From NCBI GenBank assembly GCA_017561715.1, contig JAFZBN010000005.1, positions 62,001-126,000 of the forward strand: a DNA stretch of 64,000 nt, given 5' to 3'. Under the pieces are notes generated by a model. The model was not told where the DNA came from, did no database searches, and worked only from the letters and a program-made list of their open reading frames with translations. Shown here piece by piece: positions 62,983 to 64,000 of this stretch (its first letter is position 1; each line of letters opens with the position of its first letter). The stretch is from Clostridiales bacterium. GTDB lineage: Bacteria; Bacillota; Clostridia; Saccharofermentanales; Saccharofermentanaceae. The translations under genes and the position numbers were made by a program.

Positions 62983-63019
62983 GCGAACGCATCATGTAAA
63001 AATCCGTTTACAAACTGCA
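62983..63019 (-). terminator. Hairpin element between the two secreted-protein genes (degenerate copy)
   Basis: GCGAACGCATCATGTAAA (62983-63000) and TTTACAAACTGCATTC form an imperfect inverted repeat; on the minus strand TTTTTTCC follows. It resembles the element at 63749-63790 base for base in the left arm and loop. Confidence 0.5.
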
Positions 63020-63063
63020 TTCATTATCATTTATTCTCTCGTTTGCCAAACATTCGTTTGACC

Positions 63064-63678
63064 TCATCCAGCAGAAAGGGCTCCAGTGTTATCACATTTT
63101 AATGTAAGGATATACGTCATAGAGCCAAAAATACTAGTCGCAGTTCCTGATATTCTTGCATAAGCAAGTGTAGAATAATAGTTTCCACTTGAGATTGTCG
63201 GGGTGCTAGTCCAAGCAGACAAGAATGGTTTGGAGAATGACCCACTTGCCGAAGTTGTTCTGACTTCCGATGAAGAGTATGAGAAGGTTCCTTCTACTGT
63301 AATAGTAAAGATTACATTTCCAGCATCAGAATAATACTTGCTAGTCGCTTTCCCGGATTTCGTTCCACGAGTTTGTGCCAGTTCCTCAACAACAGTTGTA
63401 TATACAATCATATTTTCATAATCGACACCTATGTGAAAACCAATCTCGTTTTCGATTATTTCCGGTTCATAGCACTGATTGCAATATAACTCAAGAATTC
63501 CATAGAAATCCTCCTGTGAATTGACCTCGTGTGTTGACACATATTCAACCAAACTAAACGATCCGGCATCAGCTGCATTCACTACGCGAAAACAACTGAT
63601 AATCATAACTAGTGTCATGAGTAAAGGAATTATAATAGTTTCTATTTGGTTTTTTTCCGTAGCACAGTATTTTTTCAT
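63064..63678 (-). CDS. Secreted beta-rich protein
   Basis: 204 residues. Signal peptide with a long hydrophobic core (TIIIPLLMTLVMIISCFRVV, cleavage near VNAADA). The N-terminal mature half contains the pair CNQC; the C-terminal half (about 105-204) is a Ser/Thr/Tyr-rich beta domain (VIFTITVEGTFSYSSSEVRT, YSTLAYARISGTATS). No family recognised. GGGAGG precedes the ATG. It is upstream of the bacteriocin-like gene and may be a co-secreted component. Confidence 0.55.
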   Translation of the reverse strand: MKKYCATEKNQIETIIIPLLMTLVMIISCFRVVNAADAGSFSLVEYVSTHEVNSQEDFYGILELYCNQCYEPEIIENEIGFHIGVDYENMIVYTTVVEELAQTRGTKSGKATSKYYSDAGNVIFTITVEGTFSYSSSEVRTTSASGSFSKPFLSAWTSTPTISSGNYYSTLAYARISGTATSIFGSMTYILTLKCDNTGALSAG

Positions 63679-63748
63679 ACATCGTCCTCCCTTGAATAAA
63701 AGATTGAATTATTAGTACTGCGCATTCTATCGAAAAAAGCATAAATAA

Positions 63749-63790
63749 GCGAACGCATCCTGTAAAAAACCGTTTACAAGATGCGTTCGC
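63749..63790 (-). terminator. Strong hairpin upstream of the secreted-protein gene
   Basis: GCGAACGCATCCTGTAAA (63749-63766) pairs with TTTACAAGATGCGTTCGC (63773-63790) at 17 of 18 positions around the loop AAACCG. It lies after the partial gene at the right end. T-rich sequence follows on the minus strand, so it is a terminator or an attenuator for the next gene. Confidence 0.6.
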
Positions 63791-63822
63791 ATAACTTTAA
63801 TTTGCTACATTTCGAGTTTTTA

Positions 63823-63999
63823 TCACCCCCCCTCCTCAAGAAAAATTGATGTTTCTGCAGTAATTATGCTCTCTCCGTCTTTGGTTGTCCTTGGTGGGCG
63901 ATTGCTTACTACGAAATATATTATAAAAACACACACCAAGACTCCCAACCCCACTGCCGAAATAAGCAAAATATGTCGTTGATCCTTTCTCTTTTGCTC
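63823..63999 (-). CDS. C-terminal fragment of a membrane protein (runs off window)
   Basis: 58 codons before the stop at 63823-63825, open to the window edge. It reads as a basic segment, one membrane helix (HILLISAVGLGVLVCVFIIY) and a polar tail ending FLEEGG. It could be the end of a sensor, anti-sigma factor or another small membrane protein; not identifiable from this part. Same strand as, and upstream of, the secreted-protein genes. Confidence 0.5.
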   Translation of the reverse strand, partial: EQKRKDQRHILLISAVGLGVLVCVFIIYFVVSNRPPRTTKDGESIITAETSIFLEEGG

Positions 64000-64000
64000 T

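Noticed and set aside
48603..64000. Prophage
   Set aside because: No capsid, portal, terminase, tail or lysis gene is recognisable in the 15 kb; defence and secretion genes point to a genomic island instead.

Overview
The window reads as a chromosomal segment of a low-to-mid GC Firmicute of class Clostridia (Lachnospiraceae/Oscillospiraceae-like). The reasons are AGGAGG-type ribosome binding sites almost everywhere, sigma-A promoters of TTGACA-17-TATAAT form, Lpl/Ytc-type sugar ABC permeases, two FeoA proteins in front of FeoB, PhoPR-NptA, XRE regulators fused to membrane segments, and many two-gene regulatory cassettes. Species cannot be named from the sequence alone. No rRNA and no complete tRNA is present.

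Core genome, 1 to about 48.58 kb. The left end has deoC (partial) and deoB for deoxynucleoside salvage and a phosphodiesterase. A hexuronate catabolic regulon follows, spread over 3-17.5 kb: kdgK and kdgA, uxaC, a three-gene carbohydrate ABC importer, an SGNH/sialate-type acetylesterase, a YesL-like protein, uxuA, uxuB and a GntR/FCD regulator. Together these import an acetylated uronic-acid-containing oligosaccharide, deacetylate it and convert glucuronate through fructuronate, mannonate, KDG and KDPG to pyruvate and glyceraldehyde 3-phosphate. A TATGCTAG-centred operator recurs at five of its promoters, and a long structured leader lies between promoter and importer. From 17.5 to 31.5 kb come an FkbM methyltransferase, a zinc-ribbon membrane pair, galK, a phosphoesterase, tcdA, a CapD/PglF-type sugar dehydratase, an SDR, two GNATs, an XRE-membrane regulator, a TetR regulator and fabF. 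From 31.5 to 48.5 kb come a hybrid histidine kinase, PhoR-PhoB divergent from an Na/Pi cotransporter with Pho-box repeats, a TraX protein, a lipoprotein, a ZIP transporter, a feoA-feoA-feoB-Cys-rich iron operon with its DtxR-type regulator, a MATE pump, a CPBP protein and its XRE regulator.

Accessory island, about 48.58 kb to beyond the right end. Base composition becomes AT-rich exactly after a 24-bp tRNA-Ser 3' end with its terminator, which looks like one attachment site of an element integrated in a tRNA gene; the intact tRNA should lie beyond position 64000. The island carries a RloA/RloB (AbiL-like) ATPase-TOPRIM pair, a HEPN-like protein, an AlbA_2/RecG-like regulator gene cut by an IS21 element (exact ends, 5-bp target duplication, reading frame restored on removal), a TIR-domain protein, and an operon of two small secreted proteins, two FtsX-like permeases, an ABC ATPase and an unusual 747-residue solute-binding-type lipoprotein. 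This last operon is the best candidate for an undescribed system; it may export, sense or give immunity to the secreted proteins.

Across the core the octamer AAAAGCAC/GTGCTTTT occurs about ten times more often than expected by chance, without strand bias, and it is nearly absent from the island.
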